In this document: positions 8,848 to 17,754 of the stretch, piece after piece
Numbering within the stretch: the stretch's first letter is position 1
How the letters are laid out: each line of letters begins with the position of its first letter
NCBI RefSeq assembly: GCF_000218235.1
Contig: NZ_GL945017.1
Location: forward strand, 1,489,598-1,553,597
Reading direction: 5' to 3'
Length of the DNA stretch: 64,000 nucleotides
DNA from: Hallella multisaccharivorax DSM 17128
GTDB taxonomy: Bacteria; Bacteroidota; Bacteroidia; Bacteroidales; Bacteroidaceae
The notes under the pieces: model-generated
What the model saw: the letters and a program-made list of their open reading frames with translations, nothing else
The model's database searches: none
Told to the model about the DNA's origin: nothing
Translations under genes and position numbers: made by a program

Positions 8848-9351
8848 TTATATACAGGCGGTTATAAGTTTGCATAAGACTAAAACTGTAAGTGTATAAA
8901 CACCGCCAAGAATATCGTCGCCCATCACCCAAAAAGCCCCTTTCATAGCATCAAGCTTACGGATACCCAAAGGTTTCACAATATCGAAAAAGCGGAAAAG
9001 CACAAGGGCCACCAAGGCCCACTGCCATTCTCCGGACCGTACAGCAAGAAGCGAAATCCACATGCCCACCATTTCGTCAACCACGACTCGTGAGGGATCC
9101 TCGCCCCAATAAGGCTGCAGTCGGGCTGTCGCCCACCAACCCAACAATGTAAAGAGAACTGCAAGAACCAAGGTGACCAAGACCAAACTGCACCCCTGGA
9201 GCCAAGTTCCCAACAACATCCACAAAAGGACTGCCAGCACACTGCCTGCCGTCCCAGGCCCCCATGGCCAAAAACCGCTACCTAACCCCGTTCCTATCAG
9301 CAAGGGAAGAAAGGGAGGATGCTCGTCTGTAAGATTACCTTTATTGTTCAT
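8848..9351 (-). CDS. PgpA-type lipid phosphatase, probable phosphatidylinositol-phosphate phosphatase
   Basis: A 167-residue membrane phosphatase of the PgpA family. It carries GPGTAGS near the start, VVDEMVG in the middle and the FRFFDIVKPLGIRKLD...GDDILGG block with the acidic metal-binding residues. PgpA enzymes normally dephosphorylate phosphatidylglycerophosphate. In the Bacteroides inositol-lipid cluster the equivalent gene (BT_1525, as I recall) removes the phosphate of phosphatidylinositol phosphate, and the neighbours here support that. The start is the ATG at 9351; the in-frame codon at 9366 is TTG. It is the first gene of the operon, behind a good promoter that faces the DUF5686 gene. 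Confidence 0.85.
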   Translation of the reverse strand: MNNKGNLTDEHPPFLPLLIGTGLGSGFWPWGPGTAGSVLAVLLWMLLGTWLQGCSLVLVTLVLAVLFTLLGWWATARLQPYWGEDPSRVVVDEMVGMWISLLAVRSGEWQWALVALVLFRFFDIVKPLGIRKLDAMKGAFWVMGDDILGGVYTLTVLVLCKLITACI

Positions 9352-9391
9352 GCCATCCGTTCTCAATCATCGATGAATTCGTTTATGAGTG

Positions 9392-9422
9392 CAAAATTAA
9401 TATAAAACTTCAAGTCACCAAA
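9392..9422 (-). promoter_or_regulatory. Promoter of the inositol-lipid operon
   Basis: Minus strand TTTG (9419-9422), 19-base spacer, TAATTTTG (9392-9399). It lies back to back with the promoter at 9455-9462; the two -33 regions are only about 15-35 bases apart, so one regulator could act on both. Confidence 0.8.
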
Positions 9423-9454
9423 AAGTTTTCCAACGTTTTTTCCACTTTATTATA

Positions 9455-9462
9455 TAACTTTG
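9455..9462 (+). promoter_or_regulatory. Promoter -7 box of the DUF5686 gene
   Basis: TAACTTTG preceded by a T-rich -33 region near 9436 (no exact TTTG). It gives a leader of about 70 bases. Confidence 0.7.
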
Positions 9463-9538
9463 CACACCAAAATAATTCTCAACGGCTTTTCTCTCAAGGC
9501 CTTGAACAAGATTGTAAGAACAGGGCAATAACATTTTT

Positions 9539-12079
9539 ATGAATTATCATCGCTTTACCATAGTCATTCTAATGTGCTTCACAAGCATTATCAGTGCTGT
9601 GGCTCAACAAGTGACAGGACAAATTGTTGATAAAGACGGCTATGCCGTTCCTTATGCCAGTATTACCTATCGGGGCCATCATATCGCAGTTTCGAGCGAC
9701 ATGGAAGGTAAGTTCTCTATAGCAAAACACCCGGGATGGTCACTCACGGTGACGAGTGTCGGGTTCAAAAGCACAACTGTCAAGGTGGACAATGCCTCAG
9801 ATGACCTTGGCAAAATAGTGCTCAGGGAAGACATGCGTTCATTATCCGAGGTCGTCGTCAAGCAGAAACGTACCCGCTACCGCCGCAAGGATAATCCTGC
9901 GGTGGAGCTGATGCGAAGAGTCATTGCTGCGAAAAAGCGGACAGACCTAAGCAATCATCCTTATTATCAATACGATAAGTATCAAAAGATAACGTTAGCC
10001 CTGAACGATATTTCTGACAAGCAACTGGAAGGCAAATTCTTTCAGAAGCGTTCATACCTCCGTGACCAGATAGAGACGTCACCTTACAACGGCAAACGTA
10101 TTCTCCCTCTCCAAGTGGATGAGACCGTGACACAACATATCTATCGGAAGAATCCGAAAAAGGAGAAGGACATCATCATGGGCCAGCAATCTAACGGCAT
10201 CGGACAAGTGCTTTCAACAGGAGAGATCATCAATACGATGCTCAAAGAGGTATTCACCGATGTAGACATCTACAACGACTATATCCGCCTGGTGCAGTAT
10301 CCATTTGTCTCTCCAATTGGCAATACAGCCATTTCGTTTTATCATTTTTATATCGAAGACACCACTTATGTAGACAAAGACAAGTGCTATCATATACAGT
10401 TCATCCCTGCGAATCAACAAGACTTCGGTTTCAGAGGAGAGCTCTATGTACTTTCTGACTCTACGCTCCACGTCAGGAAAGTAAATCTCTATATGCCCAA
10501 AAAGAGTGATGTCAACTGGATTGACGACATGCACATTGAGCAGGAATACACAAAACTCGACAATGGAGAATGGGTACTGTCCAAGGATGACATGGCCGCG
10601 GAAATTCATGCAACTAAGCTTTTGCAAGACATACTTGTCACACGAACCACTCGAATGACAGAGTATGCTTTTAACGAATTGCCAAAACAACTATTCCAAG
10701 GTAGTGCCAAAGTGAAACACTATAGTGATGCCTATAACCGAAATGATGCTTTCTGGAACAGTTACCGGCAGACGGGACTGACGAAGAGTGAATCGTCAAT
10801 GTCACAGTTTATCAGTAACATGGAAAATTCCAAAGGGTGGAAGTATATCATCAAGACAGTGCAACTTCTTGTAGAGAACTATGTGGAAACCAATTCTGAC
10901 CCAAAGAAAAAGAGCAAGTTTGACATTGGACCTGTCAACACATTCATCAGTTCCAACTATGTAGATGGCTTACGTCTCCGCCTTGCCGGCCGCACGCTGG
11001 CAGCACTCAATCCCCATCTCTTCTGGAACGGTTATGCGGCATACGGCACAAAAAGCCGCCGCTGGTATTACGGTGACGAGTTCACCTGGTCGTTCAACAA
11101 GAAACAGCTTAGTCCTTTCGAGTTTCCACAGCGTAACCTTGTCTTCGAGACTTCGCGAGATGTCATGTCCCCTTCCGACCTCAACCTCATCCACAATAAG
11201 GACAACATCTTTATGACCATACGTTCATCTTCCCAAAAAGAGATGTATCTCTACAATCGTCAGCGACTCACTTTCAACTATGAGACAGAGGCTGGCTGGC
11301 GATATAATGCCCGCATCCAGACACAAAGTAATGAGACAGCCGGCCAGCTTCACTTCTTCAAAGTCAACACAGGAGAAGAAGTCAACAAAATACGCCTCAC
11401 TGACGCCACAGCTGGGATTACATGGAATCCTGGTGTGACCTACGTCAACACGAAGCGCACACGCTTGCCTGTCAACCTGGATTCTCCAGACATTAGTCTG
11501 AGTCATACTATCGGGTTCAAAGGTCTATTGGGAGGTGACTTCCGAAGCAATCTTACCACGTTGAGTATTTACCAACGGCAATGGCTCGGCTCCTGGGGAT
11601 TCATGGACTTCCATGTCACAGGAAAGGTCCAATGGAATAAGGTGCCTTTTCCATTGCTCATCCAGCCACCTGTCAACCTGAGTTATGTCGAGACAGAGAA
11701 TACTGTATCGCTTGTTCGCGACTGGGAATTTCTCAACGACCGCCAAGTGTTCTGGAGCTGGAAATGGGATATGAACGGCAAGCTGCTTAACCGTATCCCA
11801 CTCATTAGAAGACTGAAATGGAGAGAGTTTGTCGATGTGAAAGGCTTCTGGGGACGGCTTACTGACAAGAACAACCCTACCAAGAATACCAATGACGACA
11901 TGATTTACCGTTTCCCTGCCGACTCACATATTATGAGCAACAAACCCTATTGGGAAGTGGAAGCTGGTATACACAACATCTTCAAGCTCATCAGTATTGG
12001 ATACGTGCGCCGTCTTACCTATAACTATCCTGGCATCAGTAAGTGGGGTATCAGATTCGATTTTCAAGCTTCATTCTAA
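9539..12079 (+). CDS. DUF5686 outer-membrane protein with carboxypeptidase-like regulatory domain
   Basis: An 846-residue exported protein. Residues 1-22 are a signal peptide (cleavage after AVA). Residues about 23-110 form a CarboxypepD_reg-like beta-sandwich (VTGQIVDKDGYAVPYASITYRGHHIAVSSDMEGKF). The rest is the DUF5686 region, rich in amphipathic strands, aromatic residues and asparagine, ending GIRFDFQASF with a terminal Phe. This is the layout of Bacteroidota outer-membrane barrels related to TonB-dependent receptors but without a plug. No substrate can be named. The response regulator starts one base after its stop, so the two are likely co-transcribed. Confidence 0.88.
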   Translation: MNYHRFTIVILMCFTSIISAVAQQVTGQIVDKDGYAVPYASITYRGHHIAVSSDMEGKFSIAKHPGWSLTVTSVGFKSTTVKVDNASDDLGKIVLREDMRSLSEVVVKQKRTRYRRKDNPAVELMRRVIAAKKRTDLSNHPYYQYDKYQKITLALNDISDKQLEGKFFQKRSYLRDQIETSPYNGKRILPLQVDETVTQHIYRKNPKKEKDIIMGQQSNGIGQVLSTGEIINTMLKEVFTDVDIYNDYIRLVQYPFVSPIGNTAISFYHFYIEDTTYVDKDKCYHIQFIPANQQDFGFRGELYVLSDSTLHVRKVNLYMPKKSDVNWIDDMHIEQEYTKLDNGEWVLSKDDMAAEIHATKLLQDILVTRTTRMTEYAFNELPKQLFQGSAKVKHYSDAYNRNDAFWNSYRQTGLTKSESSMSQFISNMENSKGWKYIIKTVQLLVENYVETNSDPKKKSKFDIGPVNTFISSNYVDGLRLRLAGRTLAALNPHLFWNGYAAYGTKSRRWYYGDEFTWSFNKKQLSPFEFPQRNLVFETSRDVMSPSDLNLIHNKDNIFMTIRSSSQKEMYLYNRQRLTFNYETEAGWRYNARIQTQSNETAGQLHFFKVNTGEEVNKIRLTDATAGITWNPGVTYVNTKRTRLPVNLDSPDISLSHTIGFKGLLGGDFRSNLTTLSIYQRQWLGSWGFMDFHVTGKVQWNKVPFPLLIQPPVNLSYVETENTVSLVRDWEFLNDRQVFWSWKWDMNGKLLNRIPLIRRLKWREFVDVKGFWGRLTDKNNPTKNTNDDMIYRFPADSHIMSNKPYWEVEAGIHNIFKLISIGYVRRLTYNYPGISKWGIRFDFQASF

Positions 12080-12080
12080 C

Positions 12081-12731
12081 ATGAAATTCTATATTGCTGA
12101 CAACCAAGATATCACACGTGCAGGACTCCTCTACCTAATTGCATCACGCAACGACAGCGAGAGCAAATGCATCAATGACAAGACAGGACTCATAGAAGCG
12201 CTAAAAGAAGACAGCCATGCTATTATCATCCTTGACTATACGCTCTTCGATATCAATGATGTGGAAGAACTGAATATCATCTGCGAGAGATTCTCCAAGG
12301 CACAGTGGATTCTTTTCAGCGAAGATCTTAGCAGAGATTTCTTACATGAAATTGTCATAACATGTCCAAGATGCGGTATTGTGCTGAAAGACTGTTCACT
12401 GCAAGAGATCAGAGAGGCCGTGTCGTTTGCAAATCGAGGGAAAAGATTTATCTGTCAGCAAGTCACGGAGCTACTTCTCACTGCCCCCGACAATGAGACA
12501 AACCGCCAAAATGAATTGCCCCAATTGACAAAAACAGAGCTGGAAATATTGAAAGATATTGCTTTAGGAATGACAACAAAAGAGATTGCGAAAAGGCGTT
12601 TTTCAAGTTTTCATACTGTCAATACGCATCGAAAAAATATTTTCAGGAAGTTGGGTGTCAACAACCTACACGAAGCCACTAAGTTCGCACTACGTGCCGG
12701 ACTCGTTGACTCAGCGGAATATTACATCTAA
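12081..12731 (+). CDS. NarL/LuxR-type response regulator
   Basis: A 216-residue transcription regulator. The receiver domain (1-120) keeps the acidic pocket (ADNQD), the phospho-accepting Asp in IIILDYTLF (about 52) and the conserved Lys in GIVLKDCS. Residues 150-216 form a LuxR-type helix-turn-helix: LTKTELEILKDIALGMTTKEIAKRRF...TVNTHRKNIFRKLGV. The frame stays open upstream to 11997, but that start lies inside the preceding gene; the ATG at 12081, one base after the previous stop, fits the domain boundary. No sensor kinase is near, so it is an orphan. Coupling to an outer-membrane protein gene suggests an envelope-related signal, which is inference. Confidence 0.9.
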   Translation: MKFYIADNQDITRAGLLYLIASRNDSESKCINDKTGLIEALKEDSHAIIILDYTLFDINDVEELNIICERFSKAQWILFSEDLSRDFLHEIVITCPRCGIVLKDCSLQEIREAVSFANRGKRFICQQVTELLLTAPDNETNRQNELPQLTKTELEILKDIALGMTTKEIAKRRFSSFHTVNTHRKNIFRKLGVNNLHEATKFALRAGLVDSAEYYI

Positions 12732-12766
12732 ATATACAACATATACAACCGAATTGTAAGTCAAGC

Positions 12767-13681
12767 ATGTGGTTACTCTTAGCGTTTATGTCAGCGACGC
12801 TGTTGGGATTTTACGATTCCTTTAAAAAGAAATCGCTGCAACACAATGCGGTCATTCCTGTATTGTTTCTCAATACTGTATTTTGCTCGCTGATTTTCAT
12901 TCCATTCATCTTACTCTCCTCAGCGGGCATTCTCCCCTCCGGATCACCCTTCCATGTAGGGAATGGTGGTTGGGTAATACACAAGTACATTATTCTAAAG
13001 AGTGTTATCGTGCTTTCATCATGGCTTGCTGGATACATCGGAATGAAACACCTGCCTTTAACAATTGTAGGTCCCATTAACGCCACTCGGCCAGTAATGG
13101 TTCTCGTTGGTGCCATGCTTGTGTTTGGAGAACGTCTCAACGGATGGCAATGGGCAGGTGTGGCTGTAGCTGCCACATCATTTTTTATGCTGAGCCGTTC
13201 AGGAAAACAAGAAGGCATCAATTTCGGGCATAATAAATGGATAGGGTGCATTGTCATCGCCGCGTTACTTGGCGCTGTGAGTGGTCTCTATGATAAGTAT
13301 CTCATGGCCTCGCCTATAAATGGAGGCGTAGGCCTTGACCGAATGGCAGTGCAAGCCTGGTATAACATTTATCAAACTGCTATAATGCTGCTGATGTTGC
13401 TTATTATCTGGTATCCACAAAAAAGAAAAGATATGTTTCATTGGGACTGGTCTATTATCGGTATCAGTATCTTTCTCTCTGCCGCAGACTTCCTTTATTT
13501 CTATGCACTTAGCATTCCTGATGCCATGATTTCAATAGTTTCGATGATTCGGCGCAGTAGCGTAGTAGTAAGTTTTCTGTTTGGGGCAGTTTTCTTCCAC
13601 GAGCGTAATCTCAAAGCCAAGGCCGTCGATCTGCTATTTGTGCTTTTATCAATGGTCTTACTATTTATTGGAAGTAAATAG
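12767..13681 (+). CDS. EamA/DMT-family transporter
   Basis: A 304-residue inner-membrane protein with about ten hydrophobic helices in two EamA halves (roughly 1-145 and 155-304). The second helix hairpin of the first half has the typical GPINATRPVMVLVGAMLVFGERL motif, and the second half repeats it as SMIRRSSVVVSFLFGAVFFHER. The family exports or exchanges amino acids, nucleotides or other metabolites; this member's substrate is unknown. It follows the response regulator by 35 bases and may be the last gene of that unit, since dapA has its own promoter. Confidence 0.88.
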   Translation: MWLLLAFMSATLLGFYDSFKKKSLQHNAVIPVLFLNTVFCSLIFIPFILLSSAGILPSGSPFHVGNGGWVIHKYIILKSVIVLSSWLAGYIGMKHLPLTIVGPINATRPVMVLVGAMLVFGERLNGWQWAGVAVAATSFFMLSRSGKQEGINFGHNKWIGCIVIAALLGAVSGLYDKYLMASPINGGVGLDRMAVQAWYNIYQTAIMLLMLLIIWYPQKRKDMFHWDWSIIGISIFLSAADFLYFYALSIPDAMISIVSMIRRSSVVVSFLFGAVFFHERNLKAKAVDLLFVLLSMVLLFIGSK

Positions 13682-13690
13682 TCATTTTCC

Positions 13691-13721
13691 TTTGCTATTA
13701 GAAACAAAAAGATTAACTTTG
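13691..13721 (+). promoter_or_regulatory. Promoter of the dapA operon
   Basis: TTTG (13691-13694), 19-base spacer, TAACTTTG (13714-13721), with a leader of about 40 bases to the dapA ATG at 13767. Confidence 0.85.
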
Positions 13722-13766
13722 CAACGTAACTGACGTTATGAACGTCTAAATGCTTTATATCTCTTT

Positions 13767-14654
13767 ATGGCACAGAACATTTTCAGAGGATTAGGAATCG
13801 CCTTAGTGACACCTTTTACAGAAGAGGGAAGTGTAGATTATGCTTCTCTGGCAAGACTCGTTGACTATCAAATCAACAATAACGCGGACTTTCTCTGTAT
13901 TCTCGCAACCACTGCGGAGGCTCCCTGTCTTACACGTGAGGAAAAAGACAAGATTACGGAAGTGATCAAAGATGTGAACAAAGGCCGCATCCCCCTGCTA
14001 AAGTATTGTGGAGGCAACAATACTCGTGCCGTTATCGAAGAGATGAAGTCTACTGACTGGAGTGGCATTGATGGCATACTAAGTATCTGTCCTTTCTATA
14101 ACAAGCCATCCCAAGAAGGACTTTACCAGCATTTCAAGGCTATTGTGCAAGAGGCTCCACTTCCCATTGTTATGTACAACGTGCCTGGAAGGACGGGAGT
14201 AAATATGCAAGCTACGACAACCGTCCGCCTTGCACAAGACTTCCCAAATATTGTGGGAATAAAGGAGGCCTCCGGTAGTCTTTCCCAAATTGACGAAATA
14301 CTAAAATATAAGCCTAACAATTTTGAAGTGATCAGCGGTGACGACGCACTCACCTTCTCTATGATAGCCAGTGGGGCGGTTGGAGTCATTTCTGTTATAG
14401 GAAACGCTCTCCCCAAAGAGTTCTCCAGAATGATTCGGCTTGAGTTCAATGGGGAATACGAACCAGCCCGTAAGATCCATCATATGTTTACGGAGCTTTA
14501 CAAACTGCTTTTTGTTGATGGTAACCCAGCCGGAGTGAAAGCATTGCTGAACGATATGGGCTTTATATCGAATGTCCTGAGATTGCCTCTCGTTTCTACA
14601 AAGATTGAGACAAAACAGAAAATGGCTGATATTCTTAAAGAGCTGAGATTTTAG
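13767..14654 (+). CDS. dapA: 4-hydroxy-tetrahydrodipicolinate synthase
   Basis: DapA condenses pyruvate with aspartate semialdehyde, the first committed step to diaminopimelate (cell wall) and lysine. The 295-residue product has the family length and TIM-barrel landmarks: LVTPFTEEGSVDY at the start, CILATTAEAPCL (usually GTTGE), YNVPGRTGVNM with the catalytic Tyr, and VGIKEASGS with the Schiff-base Lys. GDDALTFSMIASGAVGVISVIGNALP completes the barrel. It is the first gene of a long operon running through cstA and recR. Confidence 0.96.
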   Translation: MAQNIFRGLGIALVTPFTEEGSVDYASLARLVDYQINNNADFLCILATTAEAPCLTREEKDKITEVIKDVNKGRIPLLKYCGGNNTRAVIEEMKSTDWSGIDGILSICPFYNKPSQEGLYQHFKAIVQEAPLPIVMYNVPGRTGVNMQATTTVRLAQDFPNIVGIKEASGSLSQIDEILKYKPNNFEVISGDDALTFSMIASGAVGVISVIGNALPKEFSRMIRLEFNGEYEPARKIHHMFTELYKLLFVDGNPAGVKALLNDMGFISNVLRLPLVSTKIETKQKMADILKELRF

Positions 14655-14665
14655 ATGCATTTGGG

Positions 14666-16192
14666 ATGATATCATTTACTATTGCTCTTATCGCATTAAT
14701 ATTAGGCTATCTGATCTACGGGAAGTTTGTAGAGCGGGTCTTTCAGCCGGATAATCGCCCGACACCGGCTGTTGTCAACTCAGACGGGGTGGACTATATT
14801 GCCATGCCAACATGGAAAGTATTCATGATCCAATTCCTGAATATCGCAGGAACAGGTCCTATTTTCGGTGCCATCATGGGTGCGTGGTATGGACCTGTTG
14901 CTTACGTATGGATTGTGTTTGGCTGTATTTTTGCTGGAGCAGTACACGACTACTTCTCCGGCATGCTGTCGGTACGCCACAAGGGGGCTAATCTTCCAGA
15001 GCTTGTTGGCGATTATTTAGGCAAGCGTACCAAAGGCGTCATGCTTGTGTTTTCTGTATTTCTTCTTATGATGGTTGGCGTGGTGTTCGTATACAGCCCT
15101 GCCTTAGTATTGAAGGATCTCGGATGGACCACATTTGGCTGGGTGTGCGCTATCTTCGCATATTACGTCCTCGCCACGCTCCTTCCAATTGACAAGATTA
15201 TCGGCAAGCTCTATCCTATCTTTGCTTTTGCCATGCTTTTCATGGCCATCGCATTGGTAATCTGTCTCTATGTGAAGCTTCCGGCCCTTCCAGAAGTCTG
15301 GAGCAATCTTGACGCAAGTAACCTTAACCGTCCACAATCCTTGCTTGGCACACAATCTTATCTTGCAAAGAATCCACTTTTCCCATGCCTTTTCCTTACT
15401 ATCGCCTGTGGAGCCATCAGTGGCTTCCATGGTACGCAGAGTCCCCTTATGGCCCGTTGCTTAAACAGTGAAAAACTTGGACGCCCAGTATTCTATGGTG
15501 CCATGATCACAGAGGGTATTGTTGCATTAATTTGGGCGACAGTCTCTATTTATTTCTTCTATTACAGCGGTTGGAGACAAGTAGTCGATACCAACAGTAT
15601 CCACGCATTCCTCGAACAGACAAATGGAGGCAAGGCCCTTATACAGTATTTCACAGCTCCCAATGTTGTAGAAAAGGTTTGTACAGGTTGGCTTGGCATC
15701 TTTGGCGGTGTCCTGGCAATCTTTGGAGTAGTAGCTGCCCCTATTACAAGTGGGGACACTGCCTTTCGCTCTGCTCGACTCATCATTGCCGATGCCCTGC
15801 ACCTCAGTCAGAGAAGTATCCATAAGCGTCTATTAGTCGCCATACCCATGTTCTGCGCTGCATTAGCACTACTCGCATGGCAGATGGCAAATCCAGATGG
15901 CTTCAACACCATTTGGCAATGGTTTGGATGGTCCAATCAAACGCTGGCTGTCTTCACTCTTTGGACAATCACAGTTTATCTCGTACAAAGGAAAAAACCA
16001 TTTATCATCTCACTCATTCCGGCGTTATTCATGACTGTGGTTTGCTCCACATTTCTCTTTATCTCACCCATGGCTGCTGGATTATCGAAAACAGTTAGCT
16101 ATTGTTGCTCCGTCCTTTCATTGGTCATTGCCGGTATATGGTTCTTCCGCTGGTATCTCAGGCAATCTAAATTGCAAATTACCCATAAATAA
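14666..16192 (+). CDS. cstA: CstA-family peptide/pyruvate transporter
   Basis: CstA proteins take up peptides or pyruvate across the inner membrane during carbon limitation. The 508-residue form is shorter than the E. coli one (about 700), as is usual in Bacteroidota. The CstA domain covers nearly the whole protein: TPAVVNSDGVDYIAMP, then FLNIAGTGPIFGAIMGAWYGP, AVHDYFSGMLSVRHKG, SGFHGTQSPLMARC and GDTAFRSARLIIAD. About thirteen membrane helices are visible. It starts 11 bases after dapA. Confidence 0.94.
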   Translation: MISFTIALIALILGYLIYGKFVERVFQPDNRPTPAVVNSDGVDYIAMPTWKVFMIQFLNIAGTGPIFGAIMGAWYGPVAYVWIVFGCIFAGAVHDYFSGMLSVRHKGANLPELVGDYLGKRTKGVMLVFSVFLLMMVGVVFVYSPALVLKDLGWTTFGWVCAIFAYYVLATLLPIDKIIGKLYPIFAFAMLFMAIALVICLYVKLPALPEVWSNLDASNLNRPQSLLGTQSYLAKNPLFPCLFLTIACGAISGFHGTQSPLMARCLNSEKLGRPVFYGAMITEGIVALIWATVSIYFFYYSGWRQVVDTNSIHAFLEQTNGGKALIQYFTAPNVVEKVCTGWLGIFGGVLAIFGVVAAPITSGDTAFRSARLIIADALHLSQRSIHKRLLVAIPMFCAALALLAWQMANPDGFNTIWQWFGWSNQTLAVFTLWTITVYLVQRKKPFIISLIPALFMTVVCSTFLFISPMAAGLSKTVSYCCSVLSLVIAGIWFFRWYLRQSKLQITHK

Positions 16193-16209
16193 TAAACAAA
16201 AGATTTATC

Positions 16210-16698
16210 ATGAAAAAGATTTTAATTATTATGTTCGCTCTTCTTGCTACAATCACTGCCAATGCACAGTTTGAGGAAGGCAAGAAATACATTGGAGCCT
16301 CTCTTTCTGGATTGAATCTAAGCTATAATGGCAGCAAAGAACTCAGTTTAGGTGTCAATGCCACAGCTGGCCTGTTTGTAGCTGACAACCTTCTTCTCTA
16401 CGGACAGGCGGGCTTTGACCACCCCGGAAAAGACATTGATAACACTCTCTATGCAGGAGTCGGAGGCCGTTATTATATCACACAAAACGGTATTTTCCTG
16501 GGTGCAAACACCAAATTCATCCATTCCTCAGGCAATTATAATGACTTCATGCCAGGTGTAGAGATAGGTTATGCTTTCTTCATTAGCCACACCGTCACTA
16601 TTGAACCGAGTCTTTATTATCAACAGAGTTTCAAGCGTCATTCAGACTATTCTACGATAGGGCTACGCATTGGATTTGGCATTTATCTTGGAGACTGA
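16210..16698 (+). CDS. Small outer-membrane beta-barrel protein
   Basis: A 162-residue protein with a signal peptide (cleavage after ANA, about residue 19) followed by eight or so alternating amphipathic strands: [87 protein letters not shown]. This is the OmpX/OmpW-like eight-strand pattern of porin-like Bacteroidota proteins. Its stop overlaps the recR start as TGATG, so translation is coupled. Function unknown. Confidence 0.85.
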   Translation: MKKILIIMFALLATITANAQFEEGKKYIGASLSGLNLSYNGSKELSLGVNATAGLFVADNLLLYGQAGFDHPGKDIDNTLYAGVGGRYYITQNGIFLGANTKFIHSSGNYNDFMPGVEIGYAFFISHTVTIEPSLYYQQSFKRHSDYSTIGLRIGFGIYLGD

Positions 16699-17303
16699 TG
16701 GAGAAATACCCCTCCATCTTGCTTGAACGCGCTGCAAACGAACTTGGCAAGCTTCCTGGTGTGGGTCCAAAAACAGCATTGCGATTGGCACTTCATTTGC
16801 TTAAGCAACCTGTTTCGGAAGTTGACTCCTTCGCCGATGCAGTGGTAAAACTCAGGCATGACATTAAATATTGCCAAGTCTGCCACAATATTAGTGACAC
16901 CAGTATTTGTCCCATATGCTCCGACGAACGGCGCGACAGAACTATCATCTGTGTTGTTGAGAACGTGCAGGATGTCATGGCCATTGAGAACACACAGACT
17001 TACCACGGCCTTTACCATGTCTTGGGTGGCATCATTTCACCGATGGACGGTATTGGCCCTGGTGACCTTGAGATTGACTCACTTGTCAAAAGAGTGGCAG
17101 CGGGTGGAATCAAAGAAGTCATCTTTGCACTCAGCTCTACGATGGAGGGAGACACCACCAACTTTTATATTTCCCGACAGCTCAAGCTTTACGGGGTCAA
17201 GCTGTCAGTCATTGCCAGAGGCATTAGTGTGGGAAATGAACTTGAATATACGGACGAGGTGACATTGGGGCGTTCTATCGTAAACAGAACAACCATAGAT
17301 TGA
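16698..17303 (+). CDS. recR: Recombination mediator RecR
   Basis: RecR acts with RecF/RecO to load RecA on gapped DNA during repair. The 201-residue length is exact for the family. The order is a helix-hairpin-helix ([20 protein letters not shown]), a four-cysteine zinc finger ([16 protein letters not shown]) and a TOPRIM domain ([14 protein letters not shown]...[19 protein letters not shown]). It ends with the Walker-like C-terminal region. It overlaps the preceding gene by one base pair of frames (TGATG). Confidence 0.97.
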   Translation: MEKYPSILLERAANELGKLPGVGPKTALRLALHLLKQPVSEVDSFADAVVKLRHDIKYCQVCHNISDTSICPICSDERRDRTIICVVENVQDVMAIENTQTYHGLYHVLGGIISPMDGIGPGDLEIDSLVKRVAAGGIKEVIFALSSTMEGDTTNFYISRQLKLYGVKLSVIARGISVGNELEYTDEVTLGRSIVNRTTID

Positions 17304-17313
17304 CGCATACAAA

Positions 17314-17751
17314 ATGGATAAGTCACATAGAATACTACTTATCGAGTTCTGGATTCCTATCATTGTTTGTCTTTGCATGATCGTTCTCTATGAGAATGAT
17401 TTTATTCTCTCAGGAGGATTGCAGGGGGACACGATGACAGAATACCACTTGGCCATTGCTATGGAGCTGATTACGATTTGCTTCATTCCCGTTTCATTGA
17501 GGCTCTTCAGATTTAAAAGCATCAAATGCGCACTGGAGAAAGAGAAGGCAAATGCGCTGATACGTTGGGGATCAGTGCGAATACTGATGCTTGCCCTTCC
17601 CATGGTCGTCAATTGCGGGCTCTATTATCAGTTCATGAATGTAGCCTTTGGATATTTAGGGATTATCGGATTGCTTTCAATGATTTTTATATATCCGTCT
17701 AAAATGCGGTGCGTTGAAGAAACTAAAAACGACACTCAAGAAAAGAAGTAG
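17314..17751 (+). CDS. Small membrane protein of unknown function
   Basis: A 145-residue protein with four hydrophobic segments (about 8-26, 46-64, 88-106, 110-128) and a charged C-terminal tail (MRCVEETKNDTQEKK). No domain is recognisable to me. It lies 10 bases after recR and 3 bases before the GT2 gene, so it is translated as part of the operon. Its length and place next to a glycosyltransferase would suit an envelope role, but nothing in the sequence proves it. Confidence 0.8.
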   Translation: MDKSHRILLIEFWIPIIVCLCMIVLYENDFILSGGLQGDTMTEYHLAIAMELITICFIPVSLRLFRFKSIKCALEKEKANALIRWGSVRILMLALPMVVNCGLYYQFMNVAFGYLGIIGLLSMIFIYPSKMRCVEETKNDTQEKK

Positions 17752-17754
17752 AAA

